NCBI RefSeq assembly: GCF_000153185.1
Contig: NZ_CH724152.1
Span: forward strand, 562,855 to 626,854
Direction of reading: 5' to 3'
DNA: 64,000 nucleotides
DNA from: Reinekea blandensis MED297
GTDB lineage: Bacteria; Pseudomonadota; Gammaproteobacteria; Pseudomonadales; Natronospirillaceae
The notes beneath the pieces were generated by a model. That model ran no database searches, had not been told where the DNA came from, and worked only from the letters and a program-made list of their open reading frames with translations. Each line of letters starts with the position of its first letter. The stretch's first letter is position 1. The translations under genes were made by a program, and so were the position numbers. Positions 1-8,603 of this stretch are shown in pieces.

Positions 1-797
1 GGGTACAAAAAAGTATCATTAACCGTAACTTTTCCATTTTTGCTGGAATTCATCGTGCATTAAAAGCCATGCATGAAGGCGATGAACTTCGGTTCCCAAC
101 CGAAGTGCCTGCGGAAGTTGCTGATTTAGTCTGGGAAATTGAGCAGACTCTGCAACGGTCGGCCAAGCAGTTACAGCGCAGTCGTACTGCCATTGGCAAC
201 CTGGCTCATGAGCTGAAGCGCCCGCTGCAAAACCTTCGCTGGCTATCTGAACATCATCATGGTGAGCATTCAGCAGAACTGAAACTTCTGTACGATCAAC
301 TCCAGACGCTGGTCATACGAGAGCTTCGTCGCGCGTCGATTTCAGGAACGCCAACGCCGGGCAAGCGGTTTCAGCCAAACGTCGACTTGCCTGTGTTGAA
401 GACACTGCTAAATCGGCAACATTCCCGCAATGTCTCGTTGACGCTGAACGTTCCTGACGGGGCCATGCCTTATGATCGGGATGACATGTTAGAGTTGATT
501 GGTAATTTGCTGGATAATGCCTGGCGTTTTGCTCATACCGATATCCGGTTATCCATTATTCAGTCATCTGATCAATGGATATTAACCGTTGAAGACGACG
601 GTCCTGGTCTTGCCAAAGACGAGTATGATGTCCTCAGCCAACGAGGGGTGACGCGTGATGAGTCCGGGTCAGACCACCAGGGTTTAGGATTACACATATG
701 CCAGGAAGTCGTGGCCAGTTACTCTGGACGGTGGTCTTTTCAACGCTCAACATTGGGAGGTCTGGCGGTACGTGTTGAGCTGCCTGTTCGGCAGTAG
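1..797 (+). CDS. sensor histidine kinase, C-terminal part (5' end outside window)
   Basis: The reading frame is open to the left edge, so the N-terminus (sensor and membrane part) is missing. What remains is a HAMP-like stretch, an H-box with the phospho-acceptor His (LAHELKRPLQNLR), an N-box (LIGNLLDNAWRFA), and G-boxes (EDDGPGL and GLGLHI) of a HATPase_c domain. The enzyme would autophosphorylate and pass phosphate to a response regulator, which would lie upstream of the window. The next ATG in frame, at 69, falls inside the conserved HAMP-like region and is not the true start. The architecture resembles PhoQ-type kinases, but the signal cannot be told from this fragment. Confidence 0.85.
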   Translation, partial: VQKSIINRNFSIFAGIHRALKAMHEGDELRFPTEVPAEVADLVWEIEQTLQRSAKQLQRSRTAIGNLAHELKRPLQNLRWLSEHHHGEHSAELKLLYDQLQTLVIRELRRASISGTPTPGKRFQPNVDLPVLKTLLNRQHSRNVSLTLNVPDGAMPYDRDDMLELIGNLLDNAWRFAHTDIRLSIIQSSDQWILTVEDDGPGLAKDEYDVLSQRGVTRDESGSDHQGLGLHICQEVVASYSGRWSFQRSTLGGLAVRVELPVRQ

Positions 798-854
798 TTT
801 GTGTTATCTGTTTTTGGATCTTTCGGAGTGTCGGTTAAACACAAGGAGCCAGTC

Positions 855-1568
855 ATGTTATACCCCCTATCTCTCATTGTTTTAGCCCCCATTTTAATAG
901 CCCAGGGAAAGTATGTACGGCGGGTTACGCCTCTCCTGCCGGAACCGGTCGGCCCACGGTTCGGACACTCGGGTCAAGGTGAATTGGTACGACTGTTGGT
1001 CATTGGCGACTCCGCGGCAGCAGGTGTTGGCGTCGAGCAGCAGGATCAGGCACTGTGCGGCCAGCTGGTGTCAACATTAGCAAAGACGCATGAGGTTGAA
1101 TGGCTATTGGAGGCGAAAACCGCGAACACCTCCGCACAGGTGTTATCTACCCTGAAGAGCTTACCCCGTAAACCCTGGGACGTGGCGGTGGTGTCGGTCG
1201 GAGTGAATGACGTGACGTCAATGACCCGCAGTGATGTCTGGGAACAGAATCTCACCGAATTGGTTTCTATCCTGTGTCATGAGTTTTGCTGTCGACATGT
1301 TTATCTTTCCAGTGTGCCGCCCATGCATTTGTTTCCGGCACTGCCGAACCCACTGCGTTGGTGGTTAGGGCTGCGGGCAAAGCAGTTCAACATCATTATG
1401 GATCGGGTGGCCCAAAGTGATACGCGCTGTAAGTTTGTTCAGGTGCCTTATCGGGGTGACGAAGAAGAGATTGCCGCCGATGGTTTTCATCCGGGCGCGC
1501 TTGCCTACCAAGCATGGAGTGAGCATCTCGCGGAGAAGATTCGTCGGCTGGATGTAGCATCGCAGTAG
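855..1568 (+). CDS. SGNH/GDSL-type hydrolase
   Basis: The protein has 237 residues and the SGNH esterase blocks in order: GDS (nucleophile Ser53), GVND (116-119) and DGFH (Asp209, His212). These form the Ser-Asp-His triad of GDSL lipases and esterases. The ATG at 855 is preferred over an upstream in-frame GTG at 801 because AAGGAG at 842-847 precedes it at good spacing. A hydrophobic N-terminus (about residues 3-16) suggests a membrane anchor or uncleaved signal. It follows the sensor kinase by 57 bases and may be co-transcribed with it. The substrate is unknown; family members cleave acyl esters of lipids, sugars or thioesters. Confidence 0.8.
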   Translation: MLYPLSLIVLAPILIAQGKYVRRVTPLLPEPVGPRFGHSGQGELVRLLVIGDSAAAGVGVEQQDQALCGQLVSTLAKTHEVEWLLEAKTANTSAQVLSTLKSLPRKPWDVAVVSVGVNDVTSMTRSDVWEQNLTELVSILCHEFCCRHVYLSSVPPMHLFPALPNPLRWWLGLRAKQFNIIMDRVAQSDTRCKFVQVPYRGDEEEIAADGFHPGALAYQAWSEHLAEKIRRLDVASQ

Positions 1569-1740
1569 TTAACAACCATTCTTGTTTTCCCAATCTTAGC
1601 AGGTCAAATACAACCGCTGGTGCTTTTAAGTCATAACACGAATGCGAGTAATTATCAGGCCGTTATCCCATTACCCATACCCCATTACGACATAAGAACG
1701 GGTGGGTTGTATTTAAGGACTTTAGGCACTTATTTACTGT

Positions 1741-1774
1741 GGTGATGTGACTAACATTAGGGTCAGTCATCACC
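1741..1774. other. imperfect hairpin in a 373-base gap
   Basis: The region 1569-1941 has no convincing gene. It contains this stem: GGTGAT (1741-1746) pairs with ATCACC (1769-1774) and GACT (1749-1752) with AGTC (1765-1768), with a GT bulge. No T-run follows. It could be a regulatory structure or chance. A 74-codon minus-strand frame across the gap looks non-coding. Confidence 0.3.
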
Positions 1775-1941
1775 AATGGATGGTTAATTTCGCCGCATCG
1801 GGTTTGTCGTTTTACTCCGGTTCGGAGCGGGTGAAGGCTGGCAACAGTGGACGGGTTTAACGACTGGAGTGAGCGCCAATGGAGCATTCGAGCTGAGATT
1901 TTATGAAAGGGTTCTTTGTCCTATCTCCGGATGAGGAAAGC

Positions 1942-2130
1942 ATGATGAAATTCGTTAATTGGGTCATTTTAATTACCATTATCGTTTCGGCTTTAGGGCT
2001 GGCATTGGGTGTCGCCGTCCCTGAAACTCGAAATTATGTTGCATCCATTGGTATGACGTTCGCCGTGGTCGCGGGATTTATGATTTACTCCTATCAAGCC
2101 AAGGATGACAATAACGACCCGGAATCGTAA
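1942..2130 (+). CDS. small membrane protein of unknown function
   Basis: This is a 62-residue protein with two hydrophobic segments (about residues 5-27 and 36-52) and a charged tail ending in acidic and Asn residues. The start at 1942 (MMKFVNW) follows GAGGAA at 1933-1938; an upstream in-frame ATG at 1903 lacks a clear ribosome site and would add a non-hydrophobic leader. A strong terminator follows directly, so it is probably a single-gene unit. The family was not recognised. Translation is supported mainly by the hydrophobic pattern, the ribosome site and the terminator. Confidence 0.6.
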   Translation: MMKFVNWVILITIIVSALGLALGVAVPETRNYVASIGMTFAVVAGFMIYSYQAKDDNNDPES

Positions 2131-2151
2131 GCCTACGGGTTTAACAGGATA

Positions 2152-2177
2152 AGCCGCTGAACTCAGCGGCTTTTTTT
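2152..2177 (+). terminator. intrinsic terminator
   Basis: AGCCGCTG (2152-2159), loop AACT, CAGCGGCT (2164-2171), then a run of seven T. It ends the small membrane gene and faces the convergent crystallin-protease gene. Confidence 0.9.
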
Positions 2178-2197
2178 GTGACTAAGAACGTTCAGAG

Positions 2198-4222
2198 TTA
2201 CTCAAACCGATCCTTAAGTTTTTCACGCGAGACCCGGTGCCAGACAAACAGATCCTGGTTCTGATAGTGGTCGTGCTTTTCGCCTGAGCACATCACGTAG
2301 CCCTGTATCGGGTCGCAGTGTGGCGCACCGAATAAGTGGCCGGATTCATGAATCATCACGATCTGCTGTCGGTCGAGATCATTGCCGATGAAGCCGCTGA
2401 TCTGTACGTTGATCCAACCGCAGGCAACACCGCCACCCCACTCAGGTGTCATGACGACCGCGTAGTCAAAACCATGGTGGTTGGTGTTGGTGCTGACTTT
2501 GCCGCCCCAGCGTTGAGCCAACCCCAAGGTTTTAGTGATATGCGCGGTCGCTTGCTCACAACCGCCTTCCGGATAATCGGGGTCAAAGTCGAAGCCCAGA
2601 ACCGGTGCCGACAGATGCTTCATATCGAGCATCTCATCGAGCCCGCCTGCGTGATAGGTGTAGCTGTTGTTAAGGTCATTGAACAACTCACTTGGCCGGG
2701 TAAATACTTCAGTAACGTAGTCACCAGGCTGGCTCGTCCAGTTCAGTCGGGCGAAGTAATCATCGTCATAGGCAATGGCCGGGAACACAGCATTGGACGT
2801 TGCGACGGTAAAGGTTTTACCCTGATAGTTTGTATCCTCGCGAGTCACTTGATGCGGGTTGGAAATCACCACCCGATTAAGCTCATAATCCCCCGAGCCG
2901 ATGGCGTAGCGTTTGCTGTTTCGCAGATCGGTAATAAACGGTCCCACCGCAATAGCAATGGTTTGTGTTTGCGCGCCGGTCAGTTTGACTTGGGTTGCCG
3001 GTAACTGCACATCCTGATAGTCATTAAAGCGTTGACTGGTCAGGTAGGGCGTCACGGTTATCCAGCCTTGTTGACCGGAGCTGTTGTTTAGCGTCGCCGA
3101 CAGACGAAGGGTATCGCCTTTCTTCGGCGTTTGTCCTTCCAGATTGGTTGCGGCGATGCCTGTCACGTCCGGTGTCAGATCGCAACGGAGTCCCGCCTCG
3201 CAACCATAGTCAACTTTACGGACTTTGAAGGATGTCAGGTCGTTGTTGTAACCCAGATCAGTCAGGTTTTCGAGCGAGCCGCTGAGCTGGGTGGTTTGTC
3301 CTTTAAAATTAATGTCCTGATAGATGTCGATGACGTAGCCTTCGGAGACCGAAATGGAACTGACTTTATCATTCCAGAAAGTGGGCACATTGAACTCACC
3401 GGTACCGACACAGAGTTCACCGCCGCCGAATCCCGGCAGATCGTACAGGCAAGCCGCAGCCGATTTTAAGTCGCGGGTGACTTTAAGTGAGGTCGCATCA
3501 TTGTTCCAATCATCGTCAGTTAAGCAGTCATCGTCGCTGGTGAACAGTTGGGCTTTACCGTTGTAATTGATGTGTTGAAACAACTCCAGCGCATAGCCCG
3601 GTTGTACACGAACAGATGAGATCGAATCGTTTGCCAGACCTAACACGGCAAGGTCGCGCATGTTGTAATCGGCGACACTCAAGCGGGCAACGCGGCCCTC
3701 GAAGTTGCACTGGTCGTAGACTTTGGCCACCCACGGTACTTCAGTGACTTTGAGTGAGGTTGCATCGTTGTCAAAGCTGACATCGGTTAAACAGCTGTTG
3801 TCCTCGGTCAGGTGGACACTGTTGCCTTTGAAGTCGATGTGCTGAAACAGATCGAGTTCGTAACCGGGCTGAACCCGGACGGAGGAAATGGTGTCGTTGC
3901 CGATACCAACGTTGCCCAAATCACCCATGTTGAAATCACCCAACGTCAGCTTTGCGGACGCGCCTTGATAGTCACAGCCTGCGAAGACTTCGACCATCCA
4001 ATCCGGTTCAACAACGGCTTCGGCGACCGGTACGTCCTGAGCGGCTTGTGCTTCCAGTGCGGCATAATCGTTTTCGGCGATTTCGTTCGTGTTGCTCGAC
4101 TCATCCGCCGGTGTTTCTATGCTGATGTCGTTGCAGGCGGATAGCTGCATGATCATCAGTAAGCTGCCGCAAGCCATGGCAAGCCTCGACGGTTTCAGGT
4201 TCAGTGGTGACGGTTTCTTCAT
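2198..4222 (-). CDS. lipoprotein with three beta/gamma-crystallin modules and a C-terminal metzincin-like protease motif
   Basis: This is a 674-residue lipoprotein: the signal peptide ends in a lipobox LSAC with Cys30. Residues about 72-345 hold three beta/gamma-crystallin domains, that is six Greek-key motifs. Each carries the Ca-binding signature (N/D)(N/D)xx(S/T)S, seen as NDTISS, NDATS, NDSISS, NDATS, NDKVSS and NDLTS. The C-terminal part has HESGHLFGAPH at 625-635, matching the zinc site HExxHxxGxxH, and a Met-turn-like YVMCSG (Met644), which together indicate a metzincin. It probably acts at the cell surface or outer membrane as a Ca-stabilised peptidase. The middle (about 350-600) was not assigned. 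GGGAG precedes the ATG. The gene stands alone on its strand behind a LacI-type operator. Confidence 0.8.
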   Translation of the reverse strand: MKKPSPLNLKPSRLAMACGSLLMIMQLSACNDISIETPADESSNTNEIAENDYAALEAQAAQDVPVAEAVVEPDWMVEVFAGCDYQGASAKLTLGDFNMGDLGNVGIGNDTISSVRVQPGYELDLFQHIDFKGNSVHLTEDNSCLTDVSFDNDATSLKVTEVPWVAKVYDQCNFEGRVARLSVADYNMRDLAVLGLANDSISSVRVQPGYALELFQHINYNGKAQLFTSDDDCLTDDDWNNDATSLKVTRDLKSAAACLYDLPGFGGGELCVGTGEFNVPTFWNDKVSSISVSEGYVIDIYQDINFKGQTTQLSGSLENLTDLGYNNDLTSFKVRKVDYGCEAGLRCDLTPDVTGIAATNLEGQTPKKGDTLRLSATLNNSSGQQGWITVTPYLTSQRFNDYQDVQLPATQVKLTGAQTQTIAIAVGPFITDLRNSKRYAIGSGDYELNRVVISNPHQVTREDTNYQGKTFTVATSNAVFPAIAYDDDYFARLNWTSQPGDYVTEVFTRPSELFNDLNNSYTYHAGGLDEMLDMKHLSAPVLGFDFDPDYPEGGCEQATAHITKTLGLAQRWGGKVSTNTNHHGFDYAVVMTPEWGGGVACGWINVQISGFIGNDLDRQQIVMIHESGHLFGAPHCDPIQGYVMCSGEKHDHYQNQDLFVWHRVSREKLKDRFE

Positions 4223-4246
4223 GTTCAGGTACTCCCTACCTTTTTT

Positions 4247-4262
4247 ATGTAAGCGTTTACAT
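4247..4262. promoter_or_regulatory. LacI-family-type operator before the crystallin-protease gene
   Basis: ATGTAAGCGTTTACAT fits the LacI/GalR/CcpA pattern TGNNANCGNTNNCA exactly. It lies 25-40 bases upstream of the start codon at 4222, where a repressor could block transcription. No LacI-family gene is in the window. Confidence 0.6.
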
Positions 4263-4372
4263 GATGGTATCCGGTTTCACCTCACCCATTTCGAAGCAGT
4301 TCACACCTTGGGCACTGTCTTTGTTCGAGTTAAATGTTTTGTGATCGGGCACGAAAAAACAGGGGCTTGCAG

Positions 4373-4389
4373 TGATTCATTTTGAATCA
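4373..4389. promoter_or_regulatory. inverted repeat in the 4223-4532 gap
   Basis: TGATTCA (4373-4379) and TGAATCA (4383-4389) are perfect arms with a 3-base spacer. The site lies about 150 bases upstream of the crystallin-protease gene and downstream of the response regulator gene. It could be a second operator. The rest of this 310-base gap holds nothing recognisable. Confidence 0.35.
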
Positions 4390-4532
4390 AAACAAGGTCA
4401 ATGGTTTGGTCTTTTAAATCCAAAGAGTTGCGTCTTAAAAGCTCAGCGCATGAAGAGCGGGGAAATAAAAATGCTGTGAGGCAGAGAACCGCGGTTGATC
4501 ATCGATAACTGTTAAGGACTGAACAGGTGCGT

Positions 4533-5237
4533 TCAGGCATTAATGCGATAGCGTCGTTCTGGTCGCCCGACGGTGCCGTAATTCACTTCGGCGCGCAGAC
4601 GTTCCTGACCGACCAGATATTCCAGATAACGACGCGCCGTGGTGCGAGACGACCCGATGGCCTGGCCCACTTCTTCGGCGGTCAGTGCCTCGCCGCTTTG
4701 CATTTGTTGCTCGATGGTTTCCAGAGTCAGGGCGTCGATGCCTTTCGGTAATCGCGTTGGGGACTTCGATGCTTTACCGGTTTGTGAGTCACCGGGTGGG
4801 ATGATCAGCGTATCCAATCCGCTTTGATCGAGGGTGTCGAGTTGTTCAAGCGTGGTCAGATGGCTGCGGAAACGTTCGATGGCATCGACGAGTCGTTGCA
4901 GCACTAACGGTTTTAAAATGAACTCAAAGACGCCCGCGTGTAATGCACTGCGCAGGGTATCAACTTCGTTGGCGGCGGTGATCAGAATCACATCAACATC
5001 GCGGTGATCGGCGCGCCACTGTCGTAACAGGTCGAGACCATTACCTTCAGGAAAATGCACGTCGAGCAGGGCGAGGTCGGGCTTGAAAATATCAACCAGA
5101 TCGTCCGCTTCGGCCATCGAATGAGCAATGCCCACCAGTTCGATGCCGTCGATTTTCTCCAAAAACCGGCGCTGAATTTCGGCGACCTGAGGGTCGTCTT
5201 CAACGATGATGGTACGGATGGTTCTCAGGGCATTCAT
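4533..5237 (-). CDS. response regulator of the CitB/DcuR type
   Basis: The protein has 234 residues. The N-terminal receiver domain shows the acidic pair in VEDD (14-15), the phospho-acceptor Asp59 (LALLDV) and the Lys in FILKP. The C-terminal part has a helix-turn-helix ([21 protein letters not shown]) typical of the CitB/DcuR/DctR group, not OmpR or NarL. Family members activate genes for uptake and use of citrate or C4-dicarboxylates. The start codon overlaps the 3' end of the sensor kinase gene by four bases, so the two are translationally coupled. The divergent tctCBA transporter operon is the likely target. Confidence 0.88.
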   Translation of the reverse strand: MNALRTIRTIIVEDDPQVAEIQRRFLEKIDGIELVGIAHSMAEADDLVDIFKPDLALLDVHFPEGNGLDLLRQWRADHRDVDVILITAANEVDTLRSALHAGVFEFILKPLVLQRLVDAIERFRSHLTTLEQLDTLDQSGLDTLIIPPGDSQTGKASKSPTRLPKGIDALTLETIEQQMQSGEALTAEEVGQAIGSSRTTARRYLEYLVGQERLRAEVNYGTVGRPERRYRINA

Positions 5238-6856
5238 CGGTGATCCTGGCCTCGTTTCGGGATGTAACAGATAACGCGTGTACCGGTTGGCAGTACAGGC
5301 TCAAAGTGAATGGTGCCACCGCAATGGTCGATAATCGTCTGCACCAGATGCAGGCCCAGGCCATGATCACCATCGGCTTTACTGGTGAAGCCTTTTTGGA
5401 AAATCTGTTCGGCTTGCTCCGGCGGAATGCCGGGCCCCTGATCCTGAACTTCGATGATCAGGTCATGCCCCAGATCCGTCATACTGAGTTGCACCTCACC
5501 GCCTGCACCGCGCTCCTGACGCGTGGCTTCCAGCGCGTTATCGATCAGGTTGCCCAACAGCGAGACGAGTTGATCGGCGGACAGTGAGCCGGGTAGGTCC
5601 GACAGTTGACTGTCCGGATCGAAATTAAGCTTCAGCCCCATCTCTTTAGCGCGGCTGTGTTTACCCAGCAGGCAGCCGGCCACGACCGGGTTGTCGATAT
5701 TGCGCACAATCAGTTCCAGCACTTTCTGTTGATCGACCGCTTCGGCGCCGATCAAACGCAGTGCATCCTCTTTGGCGTTCAGCTGAATCAAGCCGGCGAT
5801 GGTGTGCAGTTTGTTGGAGTACTCGTGGGCCTGACTGCGCAGCGTATCCGCGTACTGCTCGATGCGGGTCAGCTGACGACTGACCAGATCGACTTCATTG
5901 CGCGGGCGGAAACTCGACACCGCGCCGACGATGACGTCGTTCTGCTTTAACGGAATCCGGTTCACAATCATTTGTGTTCCGTTTAGCCAAACTTCTTCAT
6001 CCAGTTGAGCGTCGCCGGTTTGCATGATGTCTTCCAGTGCGGAGTCGGGCAGTACCGATTGAATGGGCTGCCCAAGGACACTGCTGCCTTCGGCGAGACC
6101 CACCATGCGAATGGCCTGCGGATTAAAAGTGGTAATCCGGCCTTCACGGTTGATCGCAATAATGCCTTCGCGGACGGACTCCAGTGTGGCTTCCTGTTCT
6201 TTGAAACTGCGGGCAATTTCATCCGGTTCGAGCCCGAAAATTTCCCGCTTCAGGCGTCGGGTGATGACCATGGCAATGCCCATGCTGAACAGCAGAATGC
6301 CACCGGAGACCGCCAACAGCCAGACGGCGTACCGGGCGATGAGCGTACGGATTTGGTTCAGAGAGTAACCGACGGAGACCACGCCGATGATGTCTTCACC
6401 GGTGCTGTCGTAGACCGGCGCCCTGGCACGCATGGATGGCCCCAGACTGCCTTCGGCTTTGTTCACGTAGGCGATGCCACGTATGAGCGCGGTCTGCCCT
6501 TGGTCACCTTCGTCATCAGCCATCGACTTACCCAGCCGTTCCGGGTTCGGGTGCGCCAAACGGATCATGCCGCGATCGCCGACCACAATGAACAGCGCAT
6601 CGTTCTCGTCGGTCAGTCGTTCGGTCAGGGACGCCAACAAGGTCAGATCGCGCTGTTGAATGCCATCGATGATGGACGGCATTGCGGCTACGGTTTTGGC
6701 GACCACCAGAGCACGATGGCCGATCTCATCATCAAGCGAGCGACTGAGGTTGAACCAGGCGAAACCACCAATCAATACCGCCTGGGTGGTCGCCATGACC
6801 GCCATCGCCAGCATGAGTCGGGTGTTGAGTTTGAACTTCTGTGTTACGAACGGCAC
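5234..6856 (-). CDS. sensor histidine kinase of the CitA/DcuS type
   Basis: This 540-residue kinase has a first membrane helix (about 15-37), a periplasmic PAS-like sensor domain (about 40-175), a second membrane helix (about 178-200), a cytoplasmic PAS domain (about 215-320), an H-box with SQAHEYSNKLHTIAGL, and an ATPase domain with EVQDQGPGI and GLGLHLV. This order is that of CitA and DcuS, which sense citrate or C4-dicarboxylates directly through the periplasmic PAS. It is divergent from tctC, so it probably senses a substrate of the TctCBA carrier. The start at GTG 6856 is uncertain because no good ribosome site precedes it; an ATG 14 codons later is an alternative. Confidence 0.88.
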   Translation of the reverse strand: MPFVTQKFKLNTRLMLAMAVMATTQAVLIGGFAWFNLSRSLDDEIGHRALVVAKTVAAMPSIIDGIQQRDLTLLASLTERLTDENDALFIVVGDRGMIRLAHPNPERLGKSMADDEGDQGQTALIRGIAYVNKAEGSLGPSMRARAPVYDSTGEDIIGVVSVGYSLNQIRTLIARYAVWLLAVSGGILLFSMGIAMVITRRLKREIFGLEPDEIARSFKEQEATLESVREGIIAINREGRITTFNPQAIRMVGLAEGSSVLGQPIQSVLPDSALEDIMQTGDAQLDEEVWLNGTQMIVNRIPLKQNDVIVGAVSSFRPRNEVDLVSRQLTRIEQYADTLRSQAHEYSNKLHTIAGLIQLNAKEDALRLIGAEAVDQQKVLELIVRNIDNPVVAGCLLGKHSRAKEMGLKLNFDPDSQLSDLPGSLSADQLVSLLGNLIDNALEATRQERGAGGEVQLSMTDLGHDLIIEVQDQGPGIPPEQAEQIFQKGFTSKADGDHGLGLHLVQTIIDHCGGTIHFEPVLPTGTRVICYIPKRGQDHR

Positions 6857-7049
6857 AAAAAACGGCTTATTTGGACTTATTGTTGTCCGGTCAGTATAGC
6901 AGTCACCGGTTTTTCCTGTCCGTGAACAATATGAACTTAATTCCCTTTATGGCGTTTAAAGCCATTTTTTGCCTTTTCTGTTCAGGGCCATGAGCGATTC
7001 ATACAGTCAGCCTTGCAAATAACAACAACAGAACAAGAGGCATTTGCAT

Positions 7050-8033
7050 ATGTTTAAGCTCGATTTCCGTGCTGTCGCGATTGCGACCGCCGCCACCCTG
7101 TCACTCGGCCTGGCCACACAAACACTGGCCGATGATCACGCCATTGAGTCCATCCACTTTCTGATTCCCGGCGGTGCCGGCGGTGGTTGGGACGGTACGG
7201 CCCGTGGTACCGGTGAAGCCCTGACCGAATCTGGTCTAGTAGGCAAAGCCAGTTTCGAAAACATGTCCGGCGGTGGTGGTGGTAAAGCCATTGGCTATCT
7301 GATCGAAAATGCCGAGAGCAATAAAGACACGCTCATGGTCAACTCGACGCCGATCGTGATCCGCTCGCTGACTAAGGTGTTTCCGCAGAACTTTCGTGAC
7401 TTGACGATGGTCGCCGGCACCATTGGTGACTACGCCGCGCTGGTGGTCGCGAATGACAGCCCGTACCAGGACTTCAGTGATCTGGTTGATGCCTTTGCAG
7501 ACGACCCTCGCAGTGTCACGGTCGGTGGCGGATCCACTCCGGGGTCCATGGACCATCTGGTTCCGGCCATGGCGTTTGAAGCGGCAGGGCAAGAACCAAC
7601 CGCGGTCCGTTACGTGCCTTACGATGCTGGTGGTCAGGCGATGGCCGCATTGCTCGCCGGTGAAATCCAGATTCTTTCAACCGGCTTTTCCGAAGCGATT
7701 GGTCTGGCTGATGCCGGTGAAGTACGCATCATTGCCGTCACCTCACCTGAGCGAGTGCCCGCTTACGAGTCGGCACCGACCTTGGTTGAGCAAGGCTATG
7801 ACGTTACGTTCGTGAACTGGCGCGGGTTCTTCGGTGCGCCGGGCATGTCCGAAGAAAAACGTCAGCAATACATCGATGTGCTCGAAGCCATGTACGACAC
7901 CCCGGAATGGGAAACCGTTCGTGCTCGCAATGGCTGGGTGAACATCTTCAATCCGGGTGATGAGTTCACCGCTTACCTGACCGAGCAGGAACAGATCATT
8001 GGTGATCTGATGCGTAAGCTGGGCTTCCTGTAA
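7050..8033 (+). CDS. tctC: tripartite tricarboxylate transporter substrate-binding protein TctC
   Basis: A periplasmic binding protein of 327 residues with a Sec signal peptide (about 1-27, cleaved near TLADD). The Bug/TctC fold is recognisable from IPGGAGGGWDGTAR near the mature N-terminus and YVPYDAGGQAMAALLAGEI in the middle. It captures a tricarboxylate or similar carboxylate and delivers it to TctAB. The ATG at 7050 follows AAGAGG at 7035-7040; an upstream in-frame TTG at 7044 is less likely. First gene of tctCBA, divergent from a CitA/DcuS-type two-component system that probably controls it. A stem-loop follows the gene. Confidence 0.93.
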   Translation: MFKLDFRAVAIATAATLSLGLATQTLADDHAIESIHFLIPGGAGGGWDGTARGTGEALTESGLVGKASFENMSGGGGGKAIGYLIENAESNKDTLMVNSTPIVIRSLTKVFPQNFRDLTMVAGTIGDYAALVVANDSPYQDFSDLVDAFADDPRSVTVGGGSTPGSMDHLVPAMAFEAAGQEPTAVRYVPYDAGGQAMAALLAGEIQILSTGFSEAIGLADAGEVRIIAVTSPERVPAYESAPTLVEQGYDVTFVNWRGFFGAPGMSEEKRQQYIDVLEAMYDTPEWETVRARNGWVNIFNPGDEFTAYLTEQEQIIGDLMRKLGFL

Positions 8034-8041
8034 CACCTCTT

Positions 8042-8084
8042 GGGGAAACCGGAAAATCGCTTTGTGCGGTCCTCCGGTTCACCC
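8042..8084 (+). other. intercistronic stem-loop after tctC
   Basis: AACCGGA (8047-8053) pairs with TCCGGTT (8073-8079), and the pairing extends outward with two mismatches (GGG 8042-8044 with CCC 8082-8084). No T-run follows. It lies between the abundant binding-protein gene and tctB, where such structures often stabilise the upstream message. Confidence 0.5.
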
Positions 8085-8117
8085 GTTTGTGACTGATTGT
8101 TTTTGTAAGGGGGTGTT

Positions 8118-8600
8118 ATGACTCTTGAACGCTGGCTGTCATTGGCCTTTCTCGCTTTCTGTTTGGCGTACGGTTACGCCGCTTTTATTTCCATGGATGC
8201 CGCCTTGCCACCCTTTGCCAAGTTCAGCCCGGTGTGGCCGAGTTCGTTTCCGAAAATCCTGACGGTGATCGGTCTGATACTGGCGTTAGGACAATTAACG
8301 GTCTGGCACAAGAGTGAACCAGCCGGAGACATCGACCGACGTCAACTTGGCCAGTACGCCTGGAAAACCACCGCCATGATCATCGCCTTAATGGTGGCCT
8401 ATGCCCTGTTATTGCGAACCCTGGGCTTCGTGTTTGCCACCGTGTCGTTTCTGGTGCTGTCGGCCATGGTGCTCGGTGAACGCAACTGGTTGAAGGTGGC
8501 CATCATTGCGGCCATCGGTGCGTTCGGCATCTGGTACCTGGTGGATCCGGTTCTGGGTATTTTTCTGCGGCCCTGGCCGTTTGTGTTTTACGGAGGGTAG
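8118..8600 (+). CDS. tctB: tripartite tricarboxylate transporter small membrane subunit TctB
   Basis: A 160-residue integral membrane protein with four hydrophobic segments, at about residues 5-25, 45-60, 80-102 and 105-150 (the last probably a pair). Size and position between tctC and tctA are those of TctB, the small membrane subunit. Together with TctA it forms the ion-driven carrier that takes substrate from TctC. AAGGGGG at 8107-8113 precedes the ATG. The stop is followed by tctA after three bases, so translation is coupled. Confidence 0.9.
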   Translation: MTLERWLSLAFLAFCLAYGYAAFISMDAALPPFAKFSPVWPSSFPKILTVIGLILALGQLTVWHKSEPAGDIDRRQLGQYAWKTTAMIIALMVAYALLLRTLGFVFATVSFLVLSAMVLGERNWLKVAIIAAIGAFGIWYLVDPVLGIFLRPWPFVFYGG

Positions 8601-8603
8601 GCC

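Noticed and set aside
1663-1887. 74-codon minus-strand frame in the first gap
   Set aside because: No ribosome site, no domain, and it crosses an imperfect hairpin; non-coding is more likely.
2336-3004. 222-codon plus-strand frame inside the crystallin-protease gene
   Set aside because: Antisense shadow of conserved crystallin and protease coding sequence; no ribosome site or domain.
6005-6925. 306-codon plus-strand frame opposite the CitA/DcuS-type kinase gene
   Set aside because: It is the complement of a clearly coding gene, has a His/Gln/Asp-rich composition typical of antisense frames, and shows no motifs.
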